Shown here piece by piece: positions 8,903-17,782 of a stretch of DNA of 35,882 bases. Positions within the stretch are counted from its first letter, which is position 1. Each line of letters opens with the position of its first letter. Origin of the DNA: Lutibacter sp. GTDB lineage: Bacteria; Bacteroidota; Bacteroidia; Flavobacteriales; Flavobacteriaceae. The notes beneath the pieces were generated by a model. The model worked only from the letters and a program-made list of their open reading frames with translations. It was not told the DNA's origin and did no database searches. A program made the position numbers and the translations under genes. The stretch covers positions 1 through 35,882 of the forward strand of contig JAGPIQ010000011.1 of NCBI GenBank assembly GCA_018054895.1, given 5' to 3'.

Positions 8903-9979
8903 TTAATATCTATAAACAATTGCATTAATACTCATTCCTGCTCCCACTGAGGCAAAAATCACAATATCACCTTTCTGAATTGAATGGTTTTCAATTTTGC
9001 CTAATTTAACCAAATCAAATAATGTTGGAACCGTAGCCACAGAACTGTTTCCTAATTTATGAATGCTCATTGGCATTACATCTTCAGGTACTGATTTTTT
9101 ATATAAACGATAAAACCTTTTTAAGATAGCTTCATCCATTTTTTCATTTGCTTGGTGAATAAATACCTTTTTAACTTCTGAAATATCTACACCACTTTTA
9201 TCAAGTGCTGTTTTCATTGCTAAAGGAACTTTATTTAAACCATATTCATAAATTTTTCTTCCATGCATTTTTATATAACGAACTTTTTCATCTTCGTCTT
9301 TATGGTATGATTTTCCAAAAAACAAGTGATAACATTCATCCAACACATCCGTTTGTGCAGCATGGCTCAAAATACCAGAATTCCCCTCTCCTTCACTTTC
9401 TATAGCTTCAATAACACAAGCTCCTGCTCCATCTGAATAAATCATAGAATCTCTATCGAAAGGATCTACCATTCTTGATAAGGTTTCTGCGCCAATTACC
9501 AAACATTTTTTTGCAATACCAGCCTTAATATAAGCCTCTGCTTGAATAACTCCTTGTACCCATCCTGGACATCCAAAAACAATATCGTATGCAACACAAC
9601 TAGGGTTTTGTATACCTAAACTACGCTTTACCCTTGCGGCTAAGCTAGGCAACATATCACTTTGAATTAAATCACTTTTAATGTCCCCAAAATTATTAGC
9701 AACAATAATATAATCCAACTCTTCTTTATTTATTTTAGCATCGTCAATCGCCTTTTCAGCTGCAAAAAAAGCTAAGTCTGACGTTACAAATTCCGCCGAA
9801 GCATACCTTCTCTCTTCAATACCAGTAATACTTTTAAACTTTTCTATGATAATTTCATTGTCATAACCAAATGAAGTACCGTCTTCATTTAAAAATTCGC
9901 TATCCAAAAATTCTGAATTTTTTTTAACGAGTGTAGGAATATAACTTCCAGTTCCTGTAATTACTGATTTTAATGTCAT
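8903..9979 (-). CDS. 3-oxoacyl-ACP synthase III-like ketosynthase (KAS III family)
   Basis: This 358-residue thiolase-fold condensing enzyme has the KAS III Cys-His-Asn triad: C137 in V-F-G-C-P-G-W, H275 in I-H-Q-A-N, and N311 in L-G-N-S-S. A C-terminal S-V-G-A-G-M-S loop is also typical. It is longer than housekeeping FabH (about 317-330 residues), and its nucleophile context (G-C-P-G rather than A-C-A-G) indicates a FabH paralogue. KAS III family enzymes condense an acyl-CoA with malonyl-ACP or another acyl chain, but the substrate here is unknown. It is the last gene of the porU-porV-cdd-haemoglobin run, 29 bp after the haemoglobin gene. The setting does not show the aryl polyene or dialkylresorcinol genes that accompany DarB-type relatives. 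Confidence 0.87.
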   Translation of the reverse strand: MTLKSVITGTGSYIPTLVKKNSEFLDSEFLNEDGTSFGYDNEIIIEKFKSITGIEERRYASAEFVTSDLAFFAAEKAIDDAKINKEELDYIIVANNFGDIKSDLIQSDMLPSLAARVKRSLGIQNPSCVAYDIVFGCPGWVQGVIQAEAYIKAGIAKKCLVIGAETLSRMVDPFDRDSMIYSDGAGACVIEAIESEGEGNSGILSHAAQTDVLDECYHLFFGKSYHKDEDEKVRYIKMHGRKIYEYGLNKVPLAMKTALDKSGVDISEVKKVFIHQANEKMDEAILKRFYRLYKKSVPEDVMPMSIHKLGNSSVATVPTLFDLVKLGKIENHSIQKGDIVIFASVGAGMSINAIVYRY

Positions 9980-10008
9980 TCTTAATTTTTTGTAAATTTA
10001 CTACAAAT

Positions 10009-10401
10009 TTAGTTCTTTTTAAATTCTCCTATTCTTATTTCCATCACCGTTGCAATGGACAATGCTCTTGATTTTGCGTTATGTGCATTTTGCCCCTCAA
10101 AAAAACCATCAACAGTTGCGTTAAAGTGGCTCAACCAATGTGTAAAATGTATTTTTTGAAATGGCTTTTGATTTTGCATTTCTATATGCGGTTTCATAGC
10201 GTTTTTTTGATATGCTCCAGAATAAAAAATAATATTATCCCAAAAATCGACCAAAACTTGAAGATGCTCTTCTAATAAAATTGGATCTTCTAATTCCTTA
10301 AAAAAATGAATCATCACCTCATCATTCATCAATTTTACATAAAATTCCTTTACAATTTTATAAACATCCTCTCTATTTTCAATATCTTTTTTCAACATCA
10401 T
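10009..10401 (-). CDS. Group III truncated haemoglobin
   Basis: This 130-residue all-helical globin is of the truncated type. The likely haem-ligating (proximal) histidine is H72, in the K-P-H that follows Y-S-G-A-Y-Q-K-N-A-M. The conserved H-F-T-H-W-L helix (85-90), T-V-D-G-F-F-E-G-Q (96-104) and the A-x-x-R-A-x-x-I-A ending are characteristic of group III, like Ctb of Campylobacter jejuni. Such globins bind oxygen and nitric oxide and are linked to nitrosative stress or oxygen handling; the role here is inferred. It starts 3 bp after the cytidine deaminase stop codon, so it is in the same operon. Two adjacent ATG codons (10401 and 10398) could serve as start. Confidence 0.88.
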   Translation of the reverse strand: MMLKKDIENREDVYKIVKEFYVKLMNDEVMIHFFKELEDPILLEEHLQVLVDFWDNIIFYSGAYQKNAMKPHIEMQNQKPFQKIHFTHWLSHFNATVDGFFEGQNAHNAKSRALSIATVMEIRIGEFKKN

Positions 10402-10404
10402 TTA

Positions 10405-10887
10405 TTATAAAAAAGATTTATCAAATGCTATAGGAAGCAAATCTAAAATTGAATTCATTTTTAACACTTTTCCTTCTTCACCCATAAAATAGATTTCAAT
10501 AGGTTGTTCTTGCTTCAATTCATACTCAAGCATTGTTTGACGACAACCACCGCAAGGTGCAACAGGTTCCGTTAATAATTGAGAACTCGAACTTGCCGTA
10601 ATAGCCAATGATTTAATTATTGCTGAAGGAAATTCAGAAGCAACTTTCCAAATAGCGACACGCTCTGCACACATTCCAGAAGGATACGCAGCATTTTCTT
10701 GATTATTCCCAGAAACCATTTTTCCGTTTTCTAATAAAAAAGCAGCACCTACTTTAAATTTTGAATACGGCGCATAGGCATTTTCCTTTGCATGTTTAGC
10801 CGCATTCATTAACTTTTTTATTTCTTCAGGAAGTTCCTGTATAGAATTGAAAATGGTAACTTCTGTATTAATTTCAATTTTTTTCAT
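10405..10887 (-). CDS. cdd: Cytidine deaminase
   Basis: This zinc enzyme deaminates cytidine and deoxycytidine to (deoxy)uridine in pyrimidine salvage in the cytosol. The 160-residue protein carries the complete signature: zinc ligand C73 and catalytic E75 in M-C-A-E-R-V-A, and zinc ligands C112 and C115 in P-C-G-G-C-R-Q. A substrate-binding N-N-Q-E-N-A-A-Y-P motif lies at 61-69. The cysteine at 73 marks it as the homotetrameric, all-cysteine type rather than the dimeric E. coli type. It starts 23 bp after porV and runs into the haemoglobin gene. There is no obvious functional link to protein secretion; the shared operon is probably a conserved flavobacterial neighbourhood. Confidence 0.95.
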   Translation of the reverse strand: MKKIEINTEVTIFNSIQELPEEIKKLMNAAKHAKENAYAPYSKFKVGAAFLLENGKMVSGNNQENAAYPSGMCAERVAIWKVASEFPSAIIKSLAITASSSSQLLTEPVAPCGGCRQTMLEYELKQEQPIEIYFMGEEGKVLKMNSILDLLPIAFDKSFL

Positions 10888-10910
10888 TAAAATTATAATT
10901 ATACTCTAAA

Positions 10911-12026
10911 TTATTGTACTTCAAATAATTGACCAAAATCAAATGATAATGAAAAACGAAGGGTATTTTCTAGAGGGTTATTAATATCAGAAGCATTAAA
11001 TAAATAAGAAATATCTAAGCGTGAACTTTTAAACTTAAACCCAGACCCAAGAGTAAAATATTTACGATCTCCTTTTAAATCACTTTCATTAAAATATCCA
11101 GCTCTAACGGCAAAAGAATTATCATACATATATTCTCCTCCTAATCCCCACGTAAATTCTTTCAATTCCTCACTAAATCCACCTGGTGCATCACCAAATG
11201 ATTCAAAAATACCTCCAATAAAATTTTGTTCATTACTATCATTTTCAGGATTTGGTGTAGGAACCAATAATTTATTAAATTCTAAATTAACACTTACTTT
11301 ATTAAAATCATCCAAAATAAAATCAAATCCACCACCAATTTTTAAATTAGTTGGAATAAAATTTTCATTGCCATCATCGGTATAAGAAACTTTTGGCCCA
11401 ATGTTTGAAACATTAAAACCACCACGCCAAACACCATTAAAATCTCCATAATGAGCTTCTTCAGATTGAAAATAACCAGAAATATCAACCGCGAAAGTGT
11501 TTACAGGTCTCAATGTAGTATTACCAGACTTAATACCTAAATCAGAACGCATATAACGTAAGGTAACCCCCATTGCATAGCTTTCACTCAATTTTAAAGA
11601 ATACGACCCATCTAACGAAAATTCATTTAAATTTTCAGTCCCTTGATCACCTCCAAAATCATCGGTTAAATCTATTTGACCTAAATTAAAATATTTTAAG
11701 CTTGTTGCCCAAGCACTTCTTTCATCAATTTTATTAGCAAAAGAAAAACCACCTAAAAAAACGTCATTCGTCAATTCACGTAACCAAGGTGTATAGGTAA
11801 TCCCTACCGCAAATTGAGAAGGCATAAAGGCATATTTAGATGCGTTCCAATGTTGTGAATAGGCATCTGGCGACGTTGCAACTCCTACATCTCCCATACC
11901 ACCAGCTCTAGCATCTGGAGCTATTAATAAAAATGGTGTAGCGGTTGTTATTGGGTTTGGAACATCTTGTGCCATACTTTTTGTAAATACGACCATTAAA
12001 ACTAATAGTATTGAAATTTTTCTCAT
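10911..12026 (-). CDS. porV: Type IX secretion outer-membrane protein PorV (LptO)
   Basis: PorV is an outer-membrane barrel of the FadL-like type that carries exported type IX cargo proteins to the PorU attachment complex. The 371-residue protein has a signal peptide (about 1-19, ending S-M-A-Q). It also shows the PorV hallmark near the mature N-terminus: P-D-A-R-A-G-G-M-G-D-V-G-V-A-T, then A-Y-S-Q-H-W-N-A-S-K. The rest is a run of beta strands ending F-S-L-S-F-D-F-G-Q-L-F. It is directly downstream of porU (35 bp), the arrangement seen in Flavobacterium johnsoniae, which makes the assignment firm. A near-consensus flavobacterial -7 element (GATATTTG, one mismatch from TAnnTTTG) lies in the porU-porV spacer, so an internal promoter is possible. 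Confidence 0.95.
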   Translation of the reverse strand: MRKISILLVLMVVFTKSMAQDVPNPITTATPFLLIAPDARAGGMGDVGVATSPDAYSQHWNASKYAFMPSQFAVGITYTPWLRELTNDVFLGGFSFANKIDERSAWATSLKYFNLGQIDLTDDFGGDQGTENLNEFSLDGSYSLKLSESYAMGVTLRYMRSDLGIKSGNTTLRPVNTFAVDISGYFQSEEAHYGDFNGVWRGGFNVSNIGPKVSYTDDGNENFIPTNLKIGGGFDFILDDFNKVSVNLEFNKLLVPTPNPENDSNEQNFIGGIFESFGDAPGGFSEELKEFTWGLGGEYMYDNSFAVRAGYFNESDLKGDRKYFTLGSGFKFKSSRLDISYLFNASDINNPLENTLRFSLSFDFGQLFEVQ

Positions 12027-12061
12027 AAAGGTTTATTTAACTGTGCAAATATCTTAATTTC

Positions 12062-15000
12062 TTATTGAAGTATCACTAACTTTTCTATTTTTTCGGAAAT
12101 TGAATTGGAATTAACGGCTTTTACTTTTAATTTATAAATGTAAACACCCTTTCCTATTTTTGAACCAAAATCATCTAATCCGTTCCAACTTATTGATTTA
12201 CACAAGTTTCCTTCCGTTTGAATAGATTCATTTATAGTTTTTACTAATTTACCTGAAACTGTAAATATTTGAACTTGAACATTTAACAATTCATTTGGTT
12301 TATTATGATTGAACCAAAATTCGGTATAATTAATAAAAGGATTTGGATAATTTAGCACATTGGACAAAACCAAATCTTGATCATTAACTACAATAAAGCT
12401 AAACGCTGTTTCAGATAAATTATTATAAGTATCCCAAACTTTTAAAGTTATAGTATGAAAACCAGGTGCTAAATCCCGAAGTTGGTAACTTACTTTTCCT
12501 TTTTTAAAGTCGTCTAATTCGGTTTGGTAATAATCATTTAATATAATGGGATTTGAAACATCTCCGTCAATAATAGCTACTATATCGTGGTCAACGGCAG
12601 TAATAGACGTATTTACTCCACTTTCATCTTCAATTACAGCAATTAAAAGTGGAGATTCATTTACATTCTCTCCATTAACAAAGTTTAGATCATTTAAATA
12701 CAAATTAACTTTTGGACCAGTTTCATCAATTGGCGCATCTGAATTAATACCTCCAATAAAAATATCATTCGTATAACCAGCCTTATCCAGTTCGGTATTG
12801 TTAGCATAGAAACTAATTTTACCTTTACCATAAGCAATTTTCAAATCTTTTGGAGCTATAAAATCGAAAGAAAAAACACCATTTACCACTTTTGAACGAC
12901 CAGAAAACAACTTACTTTCCAGAACATCAAATTCCATTTTTTGATTTTGTAAATCATTATCAAGGGTTGTTTTAAGTATCGGTTTGTCAAAAACAACCAC
13001 ATTTAATTCACCATTAAAATTAGTTAAAGGTTGATCATTTATATCTGTCACTACACCTTCAAATTTTGTATAAGAAAGTGCTTTTATAGTATCTAATCCC
13101 TTAGAAATATTCTTTTCGTTCATTTTCAACAACTTAACATTTGGCTTAGGAGCTGCTAAATTCATTGCTGGATCGCCTATGTTAAAAATAAAAAAACGTT
13201 GATTTGTAGAAAATTGATTTTTGGTTTGCACCAATGCTTCTGAAACTGTGTAATTTTCATTATTAAAACTTAATAATGGTTTTATAAATGCCTCATTTAA
13301 AGACTGCCCTACACTTATAAAAATTTCTCTGGTAGTTGTAACTAATGCTGCGGCTCCACCATTCTTATTCCAAAATAAATATTCTCCTGCTGTTTTCCTT
13401 AAAGGGTTATCAAACCTTGAAAATTGGCAGGTAATTGTGACAAATAATGGTAATTTATTTTTATTTTTTAAACCTTGAATCATTGGAATATCAAAAATTA
13501 TTTCAGATGCCAATCCACTTTCACCTCCATGACCAAAATAATCTACTAAAACGGTTCCACTTTCAACTTGATTCAGAATATCTAAATTAACAGTTGGGTA
13601 TCTTTTCCCTCCTGAAGTTGTTTCTTGTTTATAAGCATCTAAATAAATTTTCTTTAAGTTAAACTCAGGACGTTTTACAGCTATTGAATCTGCAATTTTT
13701 TCCACTATTTCTTGTAAAACTTGTTCGCCTGACGCATCAATATCATCAGCTATAAGTGTTACATTCGTTCTCCAACTTCCATAGGCATTTTGACTGTAGT
13801 AGTTTAAAATTTTATCTACAACATTTTCAGCTTCCAACACATCAGTAACCGGAATTCTACCCGTCGCAACATCTTGTTTTTCAAAGTACGACAATTCCCC
13901 TTCTTCTTCATCCATCATCCCATAATAGTCATCCGTTACATAAGAAGACGCTAAATTAAAACTTTCGAAGGCTTCAAAAACTGGCACAATATTGTTGTTT
14001 CCTCCTATCCTATTTTTGTAATCAAAGGATGCATCTCCAAATAAACAAACATATTTCACCTTATTTGTAGTAGCAGTATCATACAAATGTTTTATAAAAT
14101 CTCGTATTCCTGTTAAGTCTGGTGAACCCGATGCAAATTCATTATAAATTTGGTTCAACCGTACAACTTCAACTTTTAACCCTGAATTAATTCGATGATA
14201 ATTCGCCAATCTTTCCGCTTGATTCACCAAATAATCTTGCGTAACAATCACATAATCAACATCTTTTAACGCGTGTAAATTTTGGTTTTGAACACTACTT
14301 TCCTTCAGTTTAATTGGCTTATAATAATTAGTTGTAAGTACAACATACTCTTTTAATGATCCTCCAATAGCATTAAACAAAAACTCACTTCCAGTCTCTA
14401 CTTTACTTTTAATAATTTTTATGGCGAACGGGTTAGAAACATCCCAAACCATATCAATTGCAGATTTATTTCCAATATTAAACTCAACAAGTCCATTGGT
14501 AGATAGTATATCAAAATTTCTGAAAGAAAATTGATTGGCGCCCGCAATTAATTTCTTTTTCCCCAAAACCTCAATATAATCTAAAAATGCTCTAACAGAA
14601 GGGTTTCCTCCATTATTAAATTCAACATCAACTTTTACCGAATTCCCTGTAGCTACTATTTGACCTGAATTTTGAACTGCTGCCGCATGAGTTAAACCAC
14701 TTGATGCTGGGAAATTTAGAGTATACAAACTTTGATCATTCACCTTTACCAACATTGTAGATGAAAGTCCCGACTCAACAACACCTCTTACTCTTACAAT
14801 AATATTTGAAGAACTATCTATATTTTCAAAAGGAATTATATATTGCTTTTTATTTTGAATTGTATAATTATCTCCAAACCATTGCTGACCAACTTGATAT
14901 AAGTTTGTTTCATCTTTTTCAATAAAAGTATAATCATGGAACGTGGAATATTTTACACTCGGGCTGCCTTGCTCGGCAGTTTCAGCAACAATCCGTTTTC

Positions 15001-15865
15001 CTACAGAGCCTCCTAGTTTTATAAAATAATAAGATTCATCCGAATAAATATTATTTTGATGATTGATGTTCGCTAAAGTTGGGCTGTTGGGAATTTTCCA
15101 TTGATGCGGTCCTTTTCCATAAAATAAAATATAATCGTTTCCATCAAATTTCCCATCTTCCTCACCTTGAACAAAAAGCGGCACTTCCATTAAATCATCA
15201 TACCTGAAATCACTGTTTTTAGTAGGTAGCATTCCTCCTCCATTTCCAAATAATTGAATGTTTTTAGGATTAATCCCGTCTAAATTAATACCTAAACTTT
15301 GTAAAAATGGCTTATCCAATTTAAACACACCTGTAGTATCTATCGCAAATTTAAACCATGTTCCTTCACTCAATACTGAATTTACAGCTAACTGTTTATT
15401 GCTCTTTTTAGAAACTTGCTCAACTGTGTACTCTAAATCAAATGATACTATTTTTTTTATTGAAATACCATCGTTTACGTATGGGTGAACTTGTAAAGTT
15501 GCCAAATTTTGAAACCTGTCATTTACGGAATGAAGATCCGTTTTAGGAGTATTTGCTATTAAATTAACATCTCTAAAAATTGAAGGTGCAATTTCAGCAT
15601 CTTCAAAAACAACATTTTTTATAGAAAATTGTTTAATTTTTTTACCGTTTTCCAATTTCCAACGATCATTAAAAACTGGCCATAAGTCATCATTTAATAA
15701 TTGCCCTTCTATGATTTCAGTAAAAATAGAATTGGAAGAATTAATTGAAAACGAAACATTATTCCCCCACTCTAATTGATATTTTTTTACAATAACTTCC
15801 TGTGCTACAATAAGTTTACAGTACAAAAAAATAAAAATAAGAATTCCTTTCTTGAAATTTTTCAT
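12062..15865 (-). CDS. porU: Type IX secretion sortase PorU
   Basis: PorU is the cell-surface gingipain-family (C25) protease that removes the C-terminal sorting signal of type IX cargo and links the protein to the anchor lipid. The 1267-residue product has a signal peptide (about 1-22, ending I-V-A-Q), a long N-terminal beta-rich region, and a C25 peptidase domain with H779 in F-G-H-G-G-E-S and C813 in T-I-T-C-Q-F. The spacing of 34 residues is close to that of the catalytic His/Cys pair reported for Porphyromonas PorU. The last roughly 100 residues (N-Y-P-N-P-F, then G-K-G-V-Y-I-Y-K-L) form a sorting-domain-like Ig fold, which PorU proteins keep. It is divergent from gldJ across about 150 bp and heads the porU-porV operon. 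It is intact. Confidence 0.95.
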   Translation of the reverse strand: MKNFKKGILIFIFLYCKLIVAQEVIVKKYQLEWGNNVSFSINSSNSIFTEIIEGQLLNDDLWPVFNDRWKLENGKKIKQFSIKNVVFEDAEIAPSIFRDVNLIANTPKTDLHSVNDRFQNLATLQVHPYVNDGISIKKIVSFDLEYTVEQVSKKSNKQLAVNSVLSEGTWFKFAIDTTGVFKLDKPFLQSLGINLDGINPKNIQLFGNGGGMLPTKNSDFRYDDLMEVPLFVQGEEDGKFDGNDYILFYGKGPHQWKIPNSPTLANINHQNNIYSDESYYFIKLGGSVGKRIVAETAEQGSPSVKYSTFHDYTFIEKDETNLYQVGQQWFGDNYTIQNKKQYIIPFENIDSSSNIIVRVRGVVESGLSSTMLVKVNDQSLYTLNFPASSGLTHAAAVQNSGQIVATGNSVKVDVEFNNGGNPSVRAFLDYIEVLGKKKLIAGANQFSFRNFDILSTNGLVEFNIGNKSAIDMVWDVSNPFAIKIIKSKVETGSEFLFNAIGGSLKEYVVLTTNYYKPIKLKESSVQNQNLHALKDVDYVIVTQDYLVNQAERLANYHRINSGLKVEVVRLNQIYNEFASGSPDLTGIRDFIKHLYDTATTNKVKYVCLFGDASFDYKNRIGGNNNIVPVFEAFESFNLASSYVTDDYYGMMDEEEGELSYFEKQDVATGRIPVTDVLEAENVVDKILNYYSQNAYGSWRTNVTLIADDIDASGEQVLQEIVEKIADSIAVKRPEFNLKKIYLDAYKQETTSGGKRYPTVNLDILNQVESGTVLVDYFGHGGESGLASEIIFDIPMIQGLKNKNKLPLFVTITCQFSRFDNPLRKTAGEYLFWNKNGGAAALVTTTREIFISVGQSLNEAFIKPLLSFNNENYTVSEALVQTKNQFSTNQRFFIFNIGDPAMNLAAPKPNVKLLKMNEKNISKGLDTIKALSYTKFEGVVTDINDQPLTNFNGELNVVVFDKPILKTTLDNDLQNQKMEFDVLESKLFSGRSKVVNGVFSFDFIAPKDLKIAYGKGKISFYANNTELDKAGYTNDIFIGGINSDAPIDETGPKVNLYLNDLNFVNGENVNESPLLIAVIEDESGVNTSITAVDHDIVAIIDGDVSNPIILNDYYQTELDDFKKGKVSYQLRDLAPGFHTITLKVWDTYNNLSETAFSFIVVNDQDLVLSNVLNYPNPFINYTEFWFNHNKPNELLNVQVQIFTVSGKLVKTINESIQTEGNLCKSISWNGLDDFGSKIGKGVYIYKLKVKAVNSNSISEKIEKLVILQ

Positions 15866-16016
15866 ATAAATTAACCTGAAAATATTTAATATAGTACAAC
15901 ATTACATATAATAAAGAATAAAAACAATCGTTAGTAAAGAAACATAATTAAAAAAAAACTTGCTAAAAAATTTAATTAATGTAAATTGCAGCACAAAACC
16001 CAAATTGAATTTAAGA

Positions 16017-17720
16017 ATGAAATTGAGTCATATATATAGTATTTTAAGAGTATGTATCATCGCTTTAGCCTTGGTAACTTTTACTTCATGTCAGAACAAA
16101 AATTCTAAAAAAACATCCTCCTTAACTGGCTGGACTTCAAGCGATAAAAAATCCTCTGGCTTTTCAGTAGCGGATGATTTTAAAGGTTCTCAAACACCTC
16201 CTGGAATGGTTTTAATAGAGGGTGGTTCTTTTACTATGGGACACGTACAAGATGATGTTTTATTTGATTGGAATACAACTCCAAACAAGCAACAAGTGCG
16301 TTCTTTTTACTTAGACGAAACGGAGGTAACAAATTCGGAATATTTATTTTACTTAGATTGGACTGAAAAGGTATTTCCTAAAAACGATATCAATTATGAG
16401 CACATTTATTTTTCTGCTGTTCCTGATACATTAGTTTGGAGAGATGTTTTAGGATCCAACGAATTGCTTACTGAAAATTATTTAAGACACCCTGGTTTTG
16501 CTGATTACCCTGTAATTGGTGTTAGTTGGATACAGGCCAATCAATACTGTACTTGGAGAACTGATCGTGTAAATGAGAAAATTTTAATGGATAAAGGTAT
16601 CTTAAAAGATATTTACAACTTAGATGTTCCTGTGAATGGTCAAAACAGTTTTAATACCGACGCTTATTATAGTAATGTAAATGCTTCTTTTGGTGGTAAT
16701 AAAGATATTTACAAAAAAGGAATTACAGACAATGTGCAAAGAAAAAAAGGAGAACCTAAGCCTGCAAGTGGTGAATTTTCAGGTAGACAAGTTAAAGTTT
16801 CTGACGGTATTTTAACTGCTAAATTTAGACTTCCAACGGAAACTGAATGGGAATATGCAGCAAAAGCTGTTATAGAAAACAGAGAATATAACAACACACG
16901 TGGTCGTAAAAAATATGCATGGGAAGGTAAATACACCAGAAATAAATCTAAAAGCGAAAAAGGAGATCAATTAGCAAACTTTAAACAAGGAAAAGGAGAT
17001 TATAGTGGAGTTGCAGGTTGGAGTAATGATGGTGCGGATATTTCAAATAAAGTAAAATCTTACAGTCCAAATGCTTTTGGGTTGTACGACATGTCTGGAA
17101 ATGTTGCAGAATGGGTATCTGATGTTTATAGGCCGATAATAGATAATGATGCGAACGATTTCAACTATTTTAGAGGAAATATTTTCACCAAAAAACTAAT
17201 AGATGCAGAAGGAAATGTTGTTATTACAGACAATGCATCTGTACAATATGACACTTTGGATAACGGAAGAATTATTCCAGAATCATTGCCTGGAACTGTA
17301 AAATACGTTCCTATAACAAAACGAGATGCTTACATGCGTGACAATTATGAAAAAGCATACAATATTGACGCAAAAGATGGTGATTTAGCTTCAACAAATC
17401 AATATGCTAAAAATGAAGATGAATTAACGCAACAGCCTCGTATGTACAATTCTCCTGTTAAACCAAGAAGAATTGGTGAAAGTGGCTTAATAATGCAAGA
17501 ATATGACATGGTGACTAGAAACACCTTAATTAGTGACAAAGCACGTGTATATAAAGGTGGTTCATGGAAAGATAGAGAATATTGGTTAGATCCTGCACAA
17601 CGTAGATATTTACCTGAATATATGGCAACAAACTATATTGGTTTTAGATGTGCTACAGATAGAATTGGACCAATGACAAATGAGAGTAGAAAACCAACTA
17701 CATCCAAAGCACGATATTAA
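16017..17720 (+). CDS. gldJ: Gliding motility lipoprotein GldJ
   Basis: GldJ is an outer-membrane lipoprotein needed for gliding and, with GldK, GldN and others, for type IX secretion. I start it at the ATG at 16017 (567 residues) and not at the upstream TTG at 15960, because this gives a proper lipoprotein signal peptide with lipobox F-T-S-C (C25). A formylglycine-generating-enzyme/sulfatase-modifying-factor domain runs from M-V-L-I-E-G-G-S-F-T-M-G (64-75) through Y-D-M-S-G-N-V-A-E-W-V-S to Y-I-G-F-R-C-A near the end. Its long insertion is typical of GldJ/GldK. The gene lies back to back with porU, as in F. johnsoniae. The 150-bp spacer is very A/T-rich and shows no perfect TAnnTTTG promoter element on either strand. 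Confidence 0.95.
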   Translation: MKLSHIYSILRVCIIALALVTFTSCQNKNSKKTSSLTGWTSSDKKSSGFSVADDFKGSQTPPGMVLIEGGSFTMGHVQDDVLFDWNTTPNKQQVRSFYLDETEVTNSEYLFYLDWTEKVFPKNDINYEHIYFSAVPDTLVWRDVLGSNELLTENYLRHPGFADYPVIGVSWIQANQYCTWRTDRVNEKILMDKGILKDIYNLDVPVNGQNSFNTDAYYSNVNASFGGNKDIYKKGITDNVQRKKGEPKPASGEFSGRQVKVSDGILTAKFRLPTETEWEYAAKAVIENREYNNTRGRKKYAWEGKYTRNKSKSEKGDQLANFKQGKGDYSGVAGWSNDGADISNKVKSYSPNAFGLYDMSGNVAEWVSDVYRPIIDNDANDFNYFRGNIFTKKLIDAEGNVVITDNASVQYDTLDNGRIIPESLPGTVKYVPITKRDAYMRDNYEKAYNIDAKDGDLASTNQYAKNEDELTQQPRMYNSPVKPRRIGESGLIMQEYDMVTRNTLISDKARVYKGGSWKDREYWLDPAQRRYLPEYMATNYIGFRCATDRIGPMTNESRKPTTSKARY

Positions 17721-17743
17721 TTTTAGTTTATAAAACAATACAG

Positions 17744-17772
17744 CCTCACTAAAATTTAGTGAGGTTTTTTTT
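17744..17772 (+). terminator. Intrinsic terminator after gldJ, directly before murF
   Basis: A GC-containing stem (CCTCACTA at 17744-17751 with its complement at 17757-17764, extendable by two A-T pairs) is followed by eight T residues. It starts 24 bp after the gldJ stop and ends 10 nt before the murF ATG. The alternative GTG start of murF at 17759 would lie inside the hairpin, which argues for the ATG at 17783. Confidence 0.88.
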
Positions 17773-17782
17773 AGTCCTTTTT

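Noticed and set aside
15960-16016. TTG start for gldJ giving a 19-residue extension
   Set aside because: The extension would push the lipoprotein signal peptide away from the N-terminus; the ATG at 16017 gives a standard signal with lipobox.
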